Shown here: positions 15,794-24,482 of the stretch, in pieces
How positions within the stretch are numbered: position 1 is the first letter of the stretch
Layout: each line of letters begins with the position of its first letter
DNA from: Ktedonobacteria bacterium brp13
GTDB lineage: Bacteria > Chloroflexota > Ktedonobacteria > Ktedonobacterales > Ktedonobacteraceae
DNA length: 64,000 nt
Assembly: GCA_015099395.1 (NCBI GenBank)
Contig: AP024096.1
Span: forward strand, 3,720,001-3,784,000
Direction of reading: 5' to 3'
Notes under the pieces: model-generated
Seen by the model: only the letters and a program-made list of their open reading frames with translations
Told to the model about the DNA's origin: nothing
The model's database searches: none
Translations under genes and position numbers: made by a program

Positions 15794-18244
15794 TCACTTG
15801 TAAATATCATTTTTTCCGTTACTGTAGATGAGGTTTTTATTATCATCTAAAAATGGTTTGGGTGAGTTATAAGTGAGGACATTTTTATCGATGGACACTT
15901 CTATGTGACTTGAAACTTCCAGGTACACGTAACTATCTTTCCGGATGATCGGTGGGAAAATTTCACTTAAGGCTGTTATATCTCCATACGTCAACAGTTT
16001 ATTTCCACCCGATAAATCAGCCTCGACAGGTTTATCCGTGGGATTATTTTTTGAGAGCCAGGTCATGGCAAGAACATCTGATTTATGAACGTAATACGCA
16101 TCATAGTATGAACCAGCATTATCCAGAGTCATTTGTGGATAATAATCCCCTGTAAGATGCGAAATAAATCCTGTCAAGTTTAAAAAGAAGAAGGTGGCTA
16201 TGATCGCGGTAAAAATCACTCTTTTTTGCTCTTTCGCAAAAAACAATATCGAACCGAGGCCAAGCACAATCGGCAATGAAAGTACAAAAAGCAGCTGTTG
16301 AAACATGCGTAGTATTCCATATTCTACTGATAAAGCAGGTAGTATCGTAATCAGGACAAGGAGAGAAAGAGAGCTAAAACAGAGCAGCAGATATTGTAGA
16401 TCAAACGGTTTCTTATTCTTAAAGAATAAGATAGCGAGCAAACCAATGAAGATAAAGATTTGCATGAAAGAAGCTGAAAGTGATCTTAACTCTGCCTGAA
16501 TATCGAATACCGGGATCTGCAGAGAAGATAACCAATTTCCTAGTGGACTTGGTGGAATTTGTTCTTGGGGAATAGGATAGCTTGGATATTTATCCGTTAT
16601 TGATTTACTATAAAATTGACTGGATTCTCCTTTCGCCGTATCACTAGCTTTTACTGATTGTATGATGCTTTGAATATAGTCTTGCAGCTGTTTATTGGGA
16701 TCAGTTTTGGCAGAAGAGAAGATACTATAAGAGAGGTCGCCTGATTTAGCGTCGTTGCTCGATGGTACAAACAAGCCATTCACAACTTGTATTATGACTG
16801 AACTGGCATGGGTTGATGAATTTGTATAGAAAGTATTCCAAAAATACGTCATCAAAAAGAGGAGCACAATCAGTGGCAGACTGAGAAAAGCTTGATGAGG
16901 AAACGCATTTTTAATCTTGATGTGAGACTTTGAGAATAGCCAGGCAACGGTATTTTTCACAAACGGTCGCGTGATGATGAATGTTAAGACATAGACGCTT
17001 GTGACTAATGCCAATAAAACAAAGTTTGTTGAGTAATGAGAAACGATGGTACTCAAGGCAAAAATAATGAACAATATTCTTCTCATTCCTAAAGGGAGTG
17101 TAGGAAGGAGCATCATATACAGCGCCAGACCAAAGAAGATAAAGCCTATCTCCTGCCGATTTAGCATGGGCATATCATTGAAAAATGTCGGAAAAGACAT
17201 AAAAAATAATGCGGACAAAAATGCGAGCACTGGTGTCGTATATTTCTTGAGAATGAAAAATACGATTATCGGTGCAATAGCAAATAAAATTTGAAAGATA
17301 ACTTTATAAATGTACACATCCTGTATGCCTAAGAGATTGGTGAGAACTGTTGGCAGGATAGTGATACTCAGACAGGAATTATAAAGGTCCTGGAAAAATG
17401 CCATACTCCACATATGATGTGCGTTTGTCAGCTGAAATACAAAAAACTCTGTTTCAATATCATGTCCTGATATATACGAACTGCGCAGAGAAGTGGTAAA
17501 TAACAAGGCCATGCCTATGAAAAAAATGGCATAAGGAAAGAGGTCAGAGGCTATTTTATCACGGAAGAGCACCAGGAGAAGGCTATAGCACGCGATAGCG
17601 CCCAGGAGAATAAGTGTCAGGATATCGCTGCCACCATTGTTGAGAACAATAGCGCCCAAAGCAGCGAGTACAGGGAAGAAGAGAGGCAGGGTATATAATA
17701 CCTTTTCGATTCTCGAATGCCTGAGAAGTGGTATCTGAATCGAAGTAATCGTATCTACATTTTCAAGCACATTGTAGCCGACATCTATACGGCCGGGCTT
17801 CACAAATTGGTTTGGCATCGCGTGCTTTATAGGGCCAGTTCCCACAATGGGATGCGATTGCCCCGATATCTGAATTACAAATTGTTTTGTTCTTATCCAG
17901 GCAAACAGAAAAAGGAGCAAAACATAGATATCAAAACCAAAAAGGATATTTTGAAATGCCAGTGGGTCCTTCACGCTGATTAATGGCAAGAGGATATTTA
18001 GGAGTAATCCACCGAACTCTAAAAATGCAATGCTAAGTCCTACAATAATTAAGAGATTTTCCCAGAAAGATATCTTTTTGATTCGCAAAATTAATGAGAT
18101 AAGACCACCTGGCAATAAAATACAGGTACAGAAAGCTAGAAGCGTCGTTGTATAACAAAAATTGATATGTGCAAACTCCAGTATGTTAGCCAGGAGGTCG
18201 AACCCCAGTAATAATGAAAACAGTGTTTTTTTACCGAATGCCAT
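15794..18244 (-). CDS. Large multi-pass membrane protein, DUF2206-like
   Basis: 816 residues with about 16-18 hydrophobic helices in the first 690 residues and a C-terminal extracytoplasmic tail of about 120 residues. The opening helices (LLANILEFAHINFCYTTTL, ILLPGGLISLILRI) and the segment NLLIIVGLSIAFLEFGGLLL resemble DUF2206 membrane proteins found in archaeal and Chloroflexota glycan loci. The layout (many helices, a large outer loop, a soluble C-terminal domain) recalls GT-C glycosyltransferases or polymerases, so a polymerase or transfer step is possible; this is inference. AAGGAGG stands ideally before the ATG. Its start overlaps the previous gene by 14 bases. Confidence 0.75.
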   Translation of the reverse strand: MAFGKKTLFSLLLGFDLLANILEFAHINFCYTTTLLAFCTCILLPGGLISLILRIKKISFWENLLIIVGLSIAFLEFGGLLLNILLPLISVKDPLAFQNILFGFDIYVLLLFLFAWIRTKQFVIQISGQSHPIVGTGPIKHAMPNQFVKPGRIDVGYNVLENVDTITSIQIPLLRHSRIEKVLYTLPLFFPVLAALGAIVLNNGGSDILTLILLGAIACYSLLLVLFRDKIASDLFPYAIFFIGMALLFTTSLRSSYISGHDIETEFFVFQLTNAHHMWSMAFFQDLYNSCLSITILPTVLTNLLGIQDVYIYKVIFQILFAIAPIIVFFILKKYTTPVLAFLSALFFMSFPTFFNDMPMLNRQEIGFIFFGLALYMMLLPTLPLGMRRILFIIFALSTIVSHYSTNFVLLALVTSVYVLTFIITRPFVKNTVAWLFSKSHIKIKNAFPHQAFLSLPLIVLLFLMTYFWNTFYTNSSTHASSVIIQVVNGLFVPSSNDAKSGDLSYSIFSSAKTDPNKQLQDYIQSIIQSVKASDTAKGESSQFYSKSITDKYPSYPIPQEQIPPSPLGNWLSSLQIPVFDIQAELRSLSASFMQIFIFIGLLAILFFKNKKPFDLQYLLLCFSSLSLLVLITILPALSVEYGILRMFQQLLFVLSLPIVLGLGSILFFAKEQKRVIFTAIIATFFFLNLTGFISHLTGDYYPQMTLDNAGSYYDAYYVHKSDVLAMTWLSKNNPTDKPVEADLSGGNKLLTYGDITALSEIFPPIIRKDSYVYLEVSSHIEVSIDKNVLTYNSPKPFLDDNKNLIYSNGKNDIYK

Positions 18245-19352
18245 AATTTACCTCCTTATAAATATCTTCTATAGAATCCATGACACTTACCCATGAATAA
18301 TCATGTGCTTTTTTTACTGATAAAATACTTAAATTCCTTATATTATCTTTATTTGATAATAGCTTGTCTAATGCCCTTGCGTAGTTTGTGGCAGTTGGAT
18401 CTTGAATGAGCACACCACATTCGCCAAGGATGCCCCGTATTTCAGGTGCATCGGAAGCAACAACAGGAAGGCCAGCTGCTAATGCCTCCAGCATCGAGAG
18501 AGAGACACCTTCTTTCAAAGAGGGCAGCACAAATATATCCGCTGACTTATACAGTTCAATGAGGTCTGTACCTGTCTTTTTACCGTGCAGCTTCACATTT
18601 TGCAGGTTGTACTTCTGGATTAAAGCTTCTATATTTTTTCTCAGCTCCCCTTCGCCCACAATGTCCAAAAAGACACACGTTTGCATTTGTGAAAGGGCTT
18701 CGATGAGCAGTGCGAGGTTCTTCTGAACCACCAACCGACCTACAAATAAGAGATGTGGAACGGTATTTTCACGTGTTTTTTTCTCGATGAAATATGTTTC
18801 AGCCACTCCATTAGGGATCACCACAAGAGACTCTAATGGGAGCGCATATTTTGCAACGATGAGCTGCTTTTGTGGCTCAGAAAGGCAAATAATCTTTGCC
18901 GCCGATTTCAACACCCTTTTGAGAAAGAAACGTTTATAGGTCTCAAGCAGGAAACCCAGGGGGCCGGAAGGATTTACATCAAGATGGATATGCGCAATAT
19001 ACGGTATCCCTTTTATCTTCGATATCAAATACACCATTTCTGGCGAGAATGCTTGCGCAACATGCAGATGGATAAGAGAATGACGCGGTAGAGCAAGAAG
19101 CCGAAAAAACAAGCTAAACATAATTGGCGTATGCGCAAATTCAATCGATTTTAAATAATGAACCGGTACTTTTGCGCTCACCACGGCTTGCCAGGAATAG
19201 CCTATGTTGGATGTATAGACTGATAGTGCGTATCCTTTGTCTACAAATCTCTCTGAGATCTGCGCAGCAACATTTTCCATACCACCCAGATGCGGCGGGT
19301 AATAGGATGTTATCTGTATGATTGCTGGTCTGGTCAGGGTTATTTTAGACAT
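18231..19352 (-). CDS. GT4-family glycosyltransferase
   Basis: 373 residues. The opening IIQITSYYPPHLGGMENVAA and the donor domain HLLFVGRLVVQKNLALLIEA, with KEGVSLSMLEALAAGLPVVA (E-x7-E), mark a GT4 enzyme. VVIPNGVAETYF is the usual linker between the two halves. It ends within the first codons of the DUF2206-like gene (14-base overlap), so the two are translated together. 134 bases separate it from the gene upstream, an unusually large gap in this operon, part of which holds a coupled small frame. Confidence 0.9.
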   Translation of the reverse strand: MSKITLTRPAIIQITSYYPPHLGGMENVAAQISERFVDKGYALSVYTSNIGYSWQAVVSAKVPVHYLKSIEFAHTPIMFSLFFRLLALPRHSLIHLHVAQAFSPEMVYLISKIKGIPYIAHIHLDVNPSGPLGFLLETYKRFFLKRVLKSAAKIICLSEPQKQLIVAKYALPLESLVVIPNGVAETYFIEKKTRENTVPHLLFVGRLVVQKNLALLIEALSQMQTCVFLDIVGEGELRKNIEALIQKYNLQNVKLHGKKTGTDLIELYKSADIFVLPSLKEGVSLSMLEALAAGLPVVASDAPEIRGILGECGVLIQDPTATNYARALDKLLSNKDNIRNLSILSVKKAHDYSWVSVMDSIEDIYKEVNYGIR

Positions 19353-19370
19353 GCTGTAAACTTTCTTTAG

Positions 19371-19487
19371 TTAAAGCAACCCGTGCAGCACAGGTAAAAA
19401 TTTCTGTGGCTTTAACCTCATCACAATCACGCAACAGGTCGCAAATTCTTTATCGATCGCTATTTTGAAATTGCCCGTGTTAACCAT
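19371..19487 (-). CDS. Possible small protein coupled to the upstream glycosyltransferase
   Basis: A 38-codon frame starts with an ATG whose last base pairs overlap the TGA of the upstream glycosyltransferase gene (TGATG), the classic arrangement for translational re-initiation. The peptide begins MVNTGNFKIAIDKEFATCC and ends in VLHGLL. It has no transmembrane segment and no recognised family. It fills most of the only large gap inside the glycan operon. It may be a real small protein, a decayed C-terminus of a larger gene, or chance. Confidence 0.3.
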   Translation of the reverse strand: MVNTGNFKIAIDKEFATCCVIVMRLKPQKFLPVLHGLL

Positions 19488-20614
19488 CAGTGAATTGAAC
19501 TAATACCTTTAGCGTAAACCTCTAATAATTTTGTAGCATTCCTCTCCCATGAGTAATGTTCTCTAGCGATTGTACTAGAGTATTCACCCATCTCTTTTTG
19601 AAGTGTTTTACTACTTTGTATTTTTTTGATTGCATATTTTATGTCCGTTTCTGTTATATCTACATAGGTAATCAGCGGACTATCAAGTATCTGGTCAAGA
19701 TTATTATGTTTACTCGTAATAATTGGTAGCCCTGTGGCCATCGCTTCCTGGATAGCAAGGGGAAACCCTTCACCATAAGAGGGAAGAATAAATGCATCGC
19801 TTGCTTTATAGAGCAGAGCTAACTCTTCTTGAGGTAATGGCTCCATAATTCTTACCGAACTATCAGATTGTATATATTCTGGAATACTTCCTCCTCCACC
19901 AACAAACACGAGAACGTAGGCCGGATCTTTTGCATTATAGAGAATATCAAATCCCTTCTTAGGCACAAACCTGCCAACAAATAAAACGATGAATTTATCA
20001 GGTAGCATGTGATAGCGCTCGCGAATAGCTTGTTTTTCTTGTGCTGTTGGCTTATTAAATAACTTAAAATCTACTCCGTTAGGGAGATAGAGCACTTCTT
20101 TTTTATACTGTTTTATTAATGTACTAACATGCGTATTATATACTATTGTAGCGTAGCTCGCTCGAATAATATATAGCCCTACTATATGGAAAGCAAGCTT
20201 TTCTACCATATTGATTACAAAGCTTTTGTACATCACAAATCCAACATGTTCAGTGAGGAGGAACGACTTTTTATGCATCTTTGCAAAAAACGCGCTAAAG
20301 AAAGATCCCTGATACAAGGCACCATGCGCGTGAATAATATCGTGATCCTTCACCTCTCTGTTGATTTTTAAGATTAACCAAGGAGAAAATATGGGATATG
20401 GTACAGCAAATTTGTTCTCAAACAAATTCCATGCGGGCACCCGTACGATTCTGATGCCTTCGCTGTGTTCGATAGTTTTTTCACGCTGAAACTTGCTTGT
20501 GATAATGGTTACCTGATGACCTTTTTCTATCAATTCTTTCGCCTGGTTGTACGCGATAATTTCTATGCCCCCAATATGAGGCTTGAAATAATGTGTTACG
20601 ATTAAAATTTTCAT
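19487..20614 (-). CDS. GT4-family glycosyltransferase
   Basis: About 375 residues. MKILIVTHYFKPHIGGIEII opens the protein. LFVGRFVPKKGFDILYNA and EGFPLAIQEAMATGLPIITS carry the donor-binding and E-x7-E motifs of GT4. VLYLPNGVDFKLFNKP is the interdomain segment. The start at 20614 has AAGGGAG about 8 bases upstream. The open frame runs further to 20836 but that part overlaps the next gene and looks non-coding. It follows the GT2 gene after 14 bases. The acceptor is unknown; with the other four GT4 enzymes it would build a hetero-oligosaccharide of at least four or five linkages. Confidence 0.9.
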   Translation of the reverse strand: MKILIVTHYFKPHIGGIEIIAYNQAKELIEKGHQVTIITSKFQREKTIEHSEGIRIVRVPAWNLFENKFAVPYPIFSPWLILKINREVKDHDIIHAHGALYQGSFFSAFFAKMHKKSFLLTEHVGFVMYKSFVINMVEKLAFHIVGLYIIRASYATIVYNTHVSTLIKQYKKEVLYLPNGVDFKLFNKPTAQEKQAIRERYHMLPDKFIVLFVGRFVPKKGFDILYNAKDPAYVLVFVGGGGSIPEYIQSDSSVRIMEPLPQEELALLYKASDAFILPSYGEGFPLAIQEAMATGLPIITSKHNNLDQILDSPLITYVDITETDIKYAIKKIQSSKTLQKEMGEYSSTIAREHYSWERNATKLLEVYAKGISSIH

Positions 20615-20628
20615 AGTATTATCTCCCT

Positions 20629-21414
20629 TTAAAACTCGACTAATGACTGTTTTTCTTTTTCGCTTATAACAAGTACATTTTTGTTGATCGCAATTGAATT
20701 TGCTATGCTCGTATTTGAAAAGAAGGTAGAAAGCTTTTTGATGAAGATCTGTACTATTACTTTTGCTCCGTCTTTGAATGTATTGAGTTTTGTATCTCCA
20801 GCGCGTATGCGGTAGTTGATCGGAATTTCCGCACATTTAAAACCTCGAATATATGCCTCAATCTTTATTTCTTGGGAGAAAGGCATTCCTGATGACCGCA
20901 CATCCAACTCGTCCCAAATTATTCTGCGGAAGATCCACATTCCAGACTGAGAATCCACAAAAGGTAAGTTAAAGAGAAGCTTAATGATTTTTGTGAGCAC
21001 CTTGTTGCCAAAGATATGACTTGATGTCATTACTTCTGAATTTACATATTTCAATCTATCAGTAGTGATAAAATCCAAATCGTCCTTTTCCATTCTTTGA
21101 ATGATGGCAGGTAAATCTTCAAATGGATAGGTAAGATCTGCGTCGCCAGTGGCTATAATGTCTCCGGATGCGTTAGCAAATCCTGCTTTATAGGCATTAC
21201 CATACCCTCTAATAGGTTGAATGATAACAGTGGCACCATTTTGTTTGGCAATATGGCTTGTTTTATCTTTTGATCCATTATCAATGACCATCACTTCGGT
21301 TTCGTAGCCCATGGACAGAAGCGTATTAATGGGTATCTCTCTAAGAACGGGGCCGATGCCCTCTTCTTCGTTTAATGCTGGTATGATCACAGTTATTTTC
21401 TTCATTTTCTTCAT
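20629..21414 (-). CDS. GT2-family glycosyltransferase (dolichyl-phosphate-mannose-synthase-like)
   Basis: 261 residues, GT-A fold. The start KKITVIIPALNEEEGIGPVL gives the nucleotide-binding strand; VMVIDNGSKDKTSHIAKQNG and IIATGDADLTYPFEDLP contain the metal-binding D-x-D equivalent (DAD). Such enzymes usually charge a polyprenyl phosphate with a sugar on the cytoplasmic side. No C-terminal membrane helices are seen, unlike the larger ArnC/GtrB enzymes, so the product may be used directly by a membrane partner such as the DUF2206-like protein. Two ATGs lie close together (21414 and 21405); the first follows GGATAGGG. Second gene of the operon, 12 bases after the DUF1616-like gene. Confidence 0.88.
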   Translation of the reverse strand: MKKMKKITVIIPALNEEEGIGPVLREIPINTLLSMGYETEVMVIDNGSKDKTSHIAKQNGATVIIQPIRGYGNAYKAGFANASGDIIATGDADLTYPFEDLPAIIQRMEKDDLDFITTDRLKYVNSEVMTSSHIFGNKVLTKIIKLLFNLPFVDSQSGMWIFRRIIWDELDVRSSGMPFSQEIKIEAYIRGFKCAEIPINYRIRAGDTKLNTFKDGAKVIVQIFIKKLSTFFSNTSIANSIAINKNVLVISEKEKQSLVEF

Positions 21415-21426
21415 TCCCTATCCTTC

Positions 21427-21882
21427 TTAATTCCCTATCCAAAAATCTATCGATTGCCTTTTATTCGTTAGCTCAACAACTACATCTTGCCTTCCAGGTG
21501 TATCCGTAAGCTTAAAATTTTCACTTTTTGTGTAGAACTGGTTATCCTTAATCAGCACATTTCCGCTATCGATGATGCGTCTGCTGCCATTAGTAGCAAT
21601 CACGGAAACATTGTAGACATACTGATAATCGGTTGCCTCGAGATCATGGATGACGAATGTAAAGCTTATTACATGGTTACTCGGCACAGAGCTTGGCAAG
21701 CCTGTGTTATTGTCGAAATAAAGTTCAGTCAATTTTTCAGGTTTGGGAATGAGATCAAGAGCAGCGAGTTGGTTGTTAATAGCTGCTCTATTCAAGTTGA
21801 AGAAAATAAGCGTACCTACGACTACGATTACTCCTACCAATAAAGGTATCAACTTTAAAAATTGTTTATTTGTCAGATGCAT
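21427..21882 (-). CDS. Membrane-anchored extracytoplasmic protein, DUF1616-like
   Basis: About 151 residues from the ATG at 21882, which has GGAGG 8 bases upstream; the longer frame to 21942 lacks such a site. One N-terminal transmembrane helix (LIPLLVGVIVVVGTLIFF) is followed by an outside domain of about 110 residues with beta-strand pattern: KLTELYFDNNTGLPSSVP, FTFVIHDLEATDYQYVYN and VVVELTNKRQSIDFWIGN. This resembles the outer domain of DUF1616 proteins, which also occur beside DUF2206 proteins and GT2 genes. Likely an accessory of the glycan assembly machine. First gene of the operon, so the promoter should lie upstream within 21883-22487. Confidence 0.7.
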   Translation of the reverse strand: MHLTNKQFLKLIPLLVGVIVVVGTLIFFNLNRAAINNQLAALDLIPKPEKLTELYFDNNTGLPSSVPSNHVISFTFVIHDLEATDYQYVYNVSVIATNGSRRIIDSGNVLIKDNQFYTKSENFKLTDTPGRQDVVVELTNKRQSIDFWIGN

Positions 21883-21946
21883 CAATAAGCCTCCGCCGCT
21901 ATTCAGGTATTTCAGGAAAAGCCAACGTATAATCACGCGCACTTAA

Positions 21947-22159
21947 TTAGACAGCAGTATTTAGCTGCCCACAGACATCTAACTTGGTAATGGTAATGGT
22001 TGCGTAGGTACGGTTTGTCAGGGTATCGCCAATCTGACAGGGAATGGGACCGGATATCCCCGGCCGGAGGCGGATTGTTTCATCTTCACTAACAGCGTGA
22101 GTGAGTGAGTGAGTGGCTACATCGATTTGTTGTACTCTACGCGGAGCGGTATTCTCGCA
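21947..22159 (-). pseudogene. Start-less C-terminal fragment of an unknown protein
   Basis: A 70-codon open frame has no start codon and is preceded directly by an in-frame TAG, but its translation looks like protein. It includes AVSEDETIRLRPGISGPIPC and QIGDTLTNRTYATITITKLD, and ends in LNTAV. A (GAGT)n stretch near 22100 encodes its THSLTHA segment and may have caused a frame slip. It could be the tail of an exported beta-rich protein once belonging to the glycan locus. No family was recognised. Confidence 0.35.
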
Positions 22160-22801
22160 CTATTGCGATGATACTGCAGCAGTGCAGCAAAAGAATCGGT
22201 AGCAGTAAATCTAATCCTCATTTTTACTATTCGTCATAACAAAATAATTAAGGCATCTATGTCTTGTGCCTATTTGTACGCTGCCTGACTTTCTGTTTCG
22301 ATTGAAACCTTGAGAATACTTATTATTAACGTCTTAAATGCCGTGCATGCTTATATCAAAATAATATATATCCTGCTAACAGATATAATAATACAAGTTT
22401 TTTATTAGAATGTCAATATTTACAAGTTTAAATTTAAATATATTAACACGTTACCATAAGCTTAAGATATTGTGTAACATTTGTAAAATCCGTCTATATA
22501 TTTTTGTATACAAAAATATATAGACGGATAGACAAGAGATATATATAACCGGTATTACATCTACTCCTACCCTAAAGTCGCAAAGTATCTTGTCTTACAA
22601 GTTTGCCAATCTGCTCTTGGCAAGCTACATTAAGGTGAGAATGTAGGCAACATGTCTTCTCAGTCGGCGGCTTAAAAGGATATGGTCCCGTGACTGCGAG
22701 CACTCGTGGACTATGTTATGTTGCAATCTAGAAAGGTGTGAGAGAAGACTTGTCAGTAGGGGACAGGAGTGTCACCAGCTTAATGTCTAATCATCGCCAC
22801 T
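22160..22801. other. Gene-free, very AT-rich stretch containing a 42-bp palindrome
   Basis: No gene is supported. The part from about 22340 to 22570 is extremely AT-rich and includes the perfect palindrome described separately. The stretch lies between the start of the glycan operon (left, - strand) and the end of the kinase gene (22802, - strand). It must hold the operon promoter and probably the kinase terminator. Confidence 0.5.
22488..22529. repeat. 42-bp perfect palindrome without spacer
   Basis: Each 21-base arm reads ATCCGTCTATATATTTTTGT plus A, and the second arm is its exact reverse complement, with the centre between 22508 and 22509. Pairing stops on both sides at 22487/22530. There is no loop, so in DNA it could extrude as a cruciform and in RNA it would fold as a long AT-rich hairpin. 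It may be an operator, a terminator for the kinase transcript, or the footprint of an element. Confidence 0.93.
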
Positions 22802-23953
22802 CTAGTGGTTTACATTGCTGTGATGCTTCTTCTCGGAACCGTGTAGTTGTTTGAGTGGATACACCAACGGCGTAGATGATGGCGTTGCATTTGGGTAGGT
22901 TTTGGTGGCCTGCAGTGTTGGAGCTGGTGTCATCGTTGACGTTGATGATTTCGGGAACGCAAAGACCAGGAGGAGTCCCAGACATAGGACGACAAGCAGT
23001 GCGACAAGCAGTAGCTTTTTGGGGTTGCCGTCGGCTTGCATCCCTAAATGTAGGGAAGGGGCAATGCTTGGTCTGGTTTGCACGACCGGAACACGCTCAG
23101 TACGTTCATTTGCATCGAGGGCGATGCGGAACTCCTGTAGCAGCATATATGCAGACGGGGTGCGCTGGGACGGTTCCTTCATCAATGCATGGGCCAGAAC
23201 CGTTTCGATCGCTGGTGGTAGTGCGGGGTTGATTATGGTTGGTTGGGGTGGTAGCTCCTGAACATGTTTGATCATGACCCCCATTGGCGTTGTAGCTTTG
23301 AATGGGAGGGTGCCTGTCAGCATCAGGTAGAGCAAGACACCTAGTGCGTAGACATCGCTCTGTGGGGTTGCTTCGTTGTCCAGTAGCTCGGGAGCCATGT
23401 ATTCCGGAGTGCCCAACACAAAACCGGTGCGCGTCAGGCTATAGTCATCGGTAGTACTCTTGACCAACCCAAAATCGGCCAGGTAGGCGTAGTGAGAATT
23501 GCGTAGCAAGACGTTCGAAGCTTTGATATCACGGTGCAAGATGCCACGGTCATGCGCGTACTGAATAGCCTCAACGATCTGTTCTAGCAGTGTTATGGTG
23601 TGCTCTATGCTCAAGGGCCCTTGCCCCGTCAACTCACGTAGCGAGCCTCCGGCAGCATACGGCATGAACATATAGTGCCAGGCTGCATAAGAACCAGAAC
23701 CGAGCGCCGGTAAGATATGTGGATGGCGCAGTGACATCATCGCCTGCGCCTCGCGTAGGAAGCGTTCACTTTGCTCCCCCAAGCCCTGTAGTACCACTTT
23801 AATGGCAACTGTCCTCTCCGGTTGTTGCAGGTCTCGTGCGAGAAAGACATCCGCCATTCCACCCCGCGCCAGGTGTCGCTCAATCTTATAGTGTTCTATT
23901 GTTGCATGAATAAGTTCTTGTGTCTGCATAGTTTCTTCTTTTTGTGTCTGCAT
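22802..23953 (-). CDS. Membrane-anchored Hanks-type Ser/Thr protein kinase
   Basis: About 383 residues. The kinase domain covers about residues 18-280: glycine loop HLARGGMADVFLARD, lysine in TVAIKVV, catalytic loop HRDIKASNVLL, DFGLVKS, and GTPEYMAPE in the activation segment. All key residues are present, so it should be active. A transmembrane helix (LLLVALLVVLCLGLLLVFAF) follows near residue 325, then a short outer tail of about 40 residues rich in Thr and Pro. It lacks PASTA or other sensor repeats. Two possible starts, 23953 and 23929, each have their own copy of the same 24-base segment. The open frame upstream of 23953 looks non-coding. Confidence 0.9.
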   Translation of the reverse strand: MQTQKEETMQTQELIHATIEHYKIERHLARGGMADVFLARDLQQPERTVAIKVVLQGLGEQSERFLREAQAMMSLRHPHILPALGSGSYAAWHYMFMPYAAGGSLRELTGQGPLSIEHTITLLEQIVEAIQYAHDRGILHRDIKASNVLLRNSHYAYLADFGLVKSTTDDYSLTRTGFVLGTPEYMAPELLDNEATPQSDVYALGVLLYLMLTGTLPFKATTPMGVMIKHVQELPPQPTIINPALPPAIETVLAHALMKEPSQRTPSAYMLLQEFRIALDANERTERVPVVQTRPSIAPSLHLGMQADGNPKKLLLVALLVVLCLGLLLVFAFPKSSTSTMTPAPTLQATKTYPNATPSSTPLVYPLKQLHGSEKKHHSNVNH

Positions 23954-23965
23954 AGTTTCTTCTTT
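23918..23965 (-). promoter_or_regulatory. Duplicated translation start (24-bp tandem repeat with ribosome site and ATG)
   Basis: Two direct copies of a 24-bp unit each contain AAGAAGAAACT followed by ATGCAGACACAA. Both ATGs are in frame, so the kinase can start at 23953 or 23929. The two products would differ only by eight residues (MQTQKEET). Confidence 0.85.
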
Positions 23966-24482
23966 ATATGAATGTAGATAATTTACAACGATTATAAACA
24001 TATTATAGGAAGTTTGTAGGGAGGGCAACTTTCGGGACTGAATTGCTACAAGATTATTTCTGTGCGCACAAACCAGGGGATGGGTGATAGTGGGGGACGG
24101 GGAGCGGTTCCTAACCACTGTTTTCCTGATCCCACAGCAGTCTATGGAACTGACGAAGAGCGTTTGAACGCCTTACGACTACAAGAATATACGATGCATA
24201 AATTTCACGCCTGGTTGACGGCTATTGACCCTTCAAGCGGTCATACGCAGCGTACGCTGAAGAAAATACCAGATTAAGAAATATAGGGACAGTTTACTTG
24301 CATATTATATAATTTGTATAAAAAAAGAGATAAAAGTCGCTATTTTGACTAGACATGAATATCAAAATATGTTAAGCATAGTAGCGTATCCTCTTTTTAG
24401 AAAATATATGGCTTATGCTCCTATTGCTTACGAACATAATCAGGACATACATTATTAGGAAGGAACGTGTAAAACAAACCTT
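23954..24482. other. Intergenic stretch with one doubtful small frame
   Basis: It separates the divergent kinase (-) and exported-protein (+) genes, so it should hold both promoters. The part 24280-24480 is AT-rich. Apart from the doubtful frame at 24080-24277, no feature is supported. Confidence 0.45.
24080..24277 (+). CDS. Doubtful small protein of 65 residues
   Basis: The frame starts MGDSGGRGAVPNHCFPDP and has a mixed, protein-like composition in its second half (DEERLNALRLQEYTMHKFHA, then LTAIDPSSGHTQ). No clear ribosome site precedes it, and no family is recognised. It may be the remnant of a longer gene. It reads away from the kinase gene, whose start it does not overlap. Confidence 0.22.
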   Translation: MGDSGGRGAVPNHCFPDPTAVYGTDEERLNALRLQEYTMHKFHAWLTAIDPSSGHTQRTLKKIPD

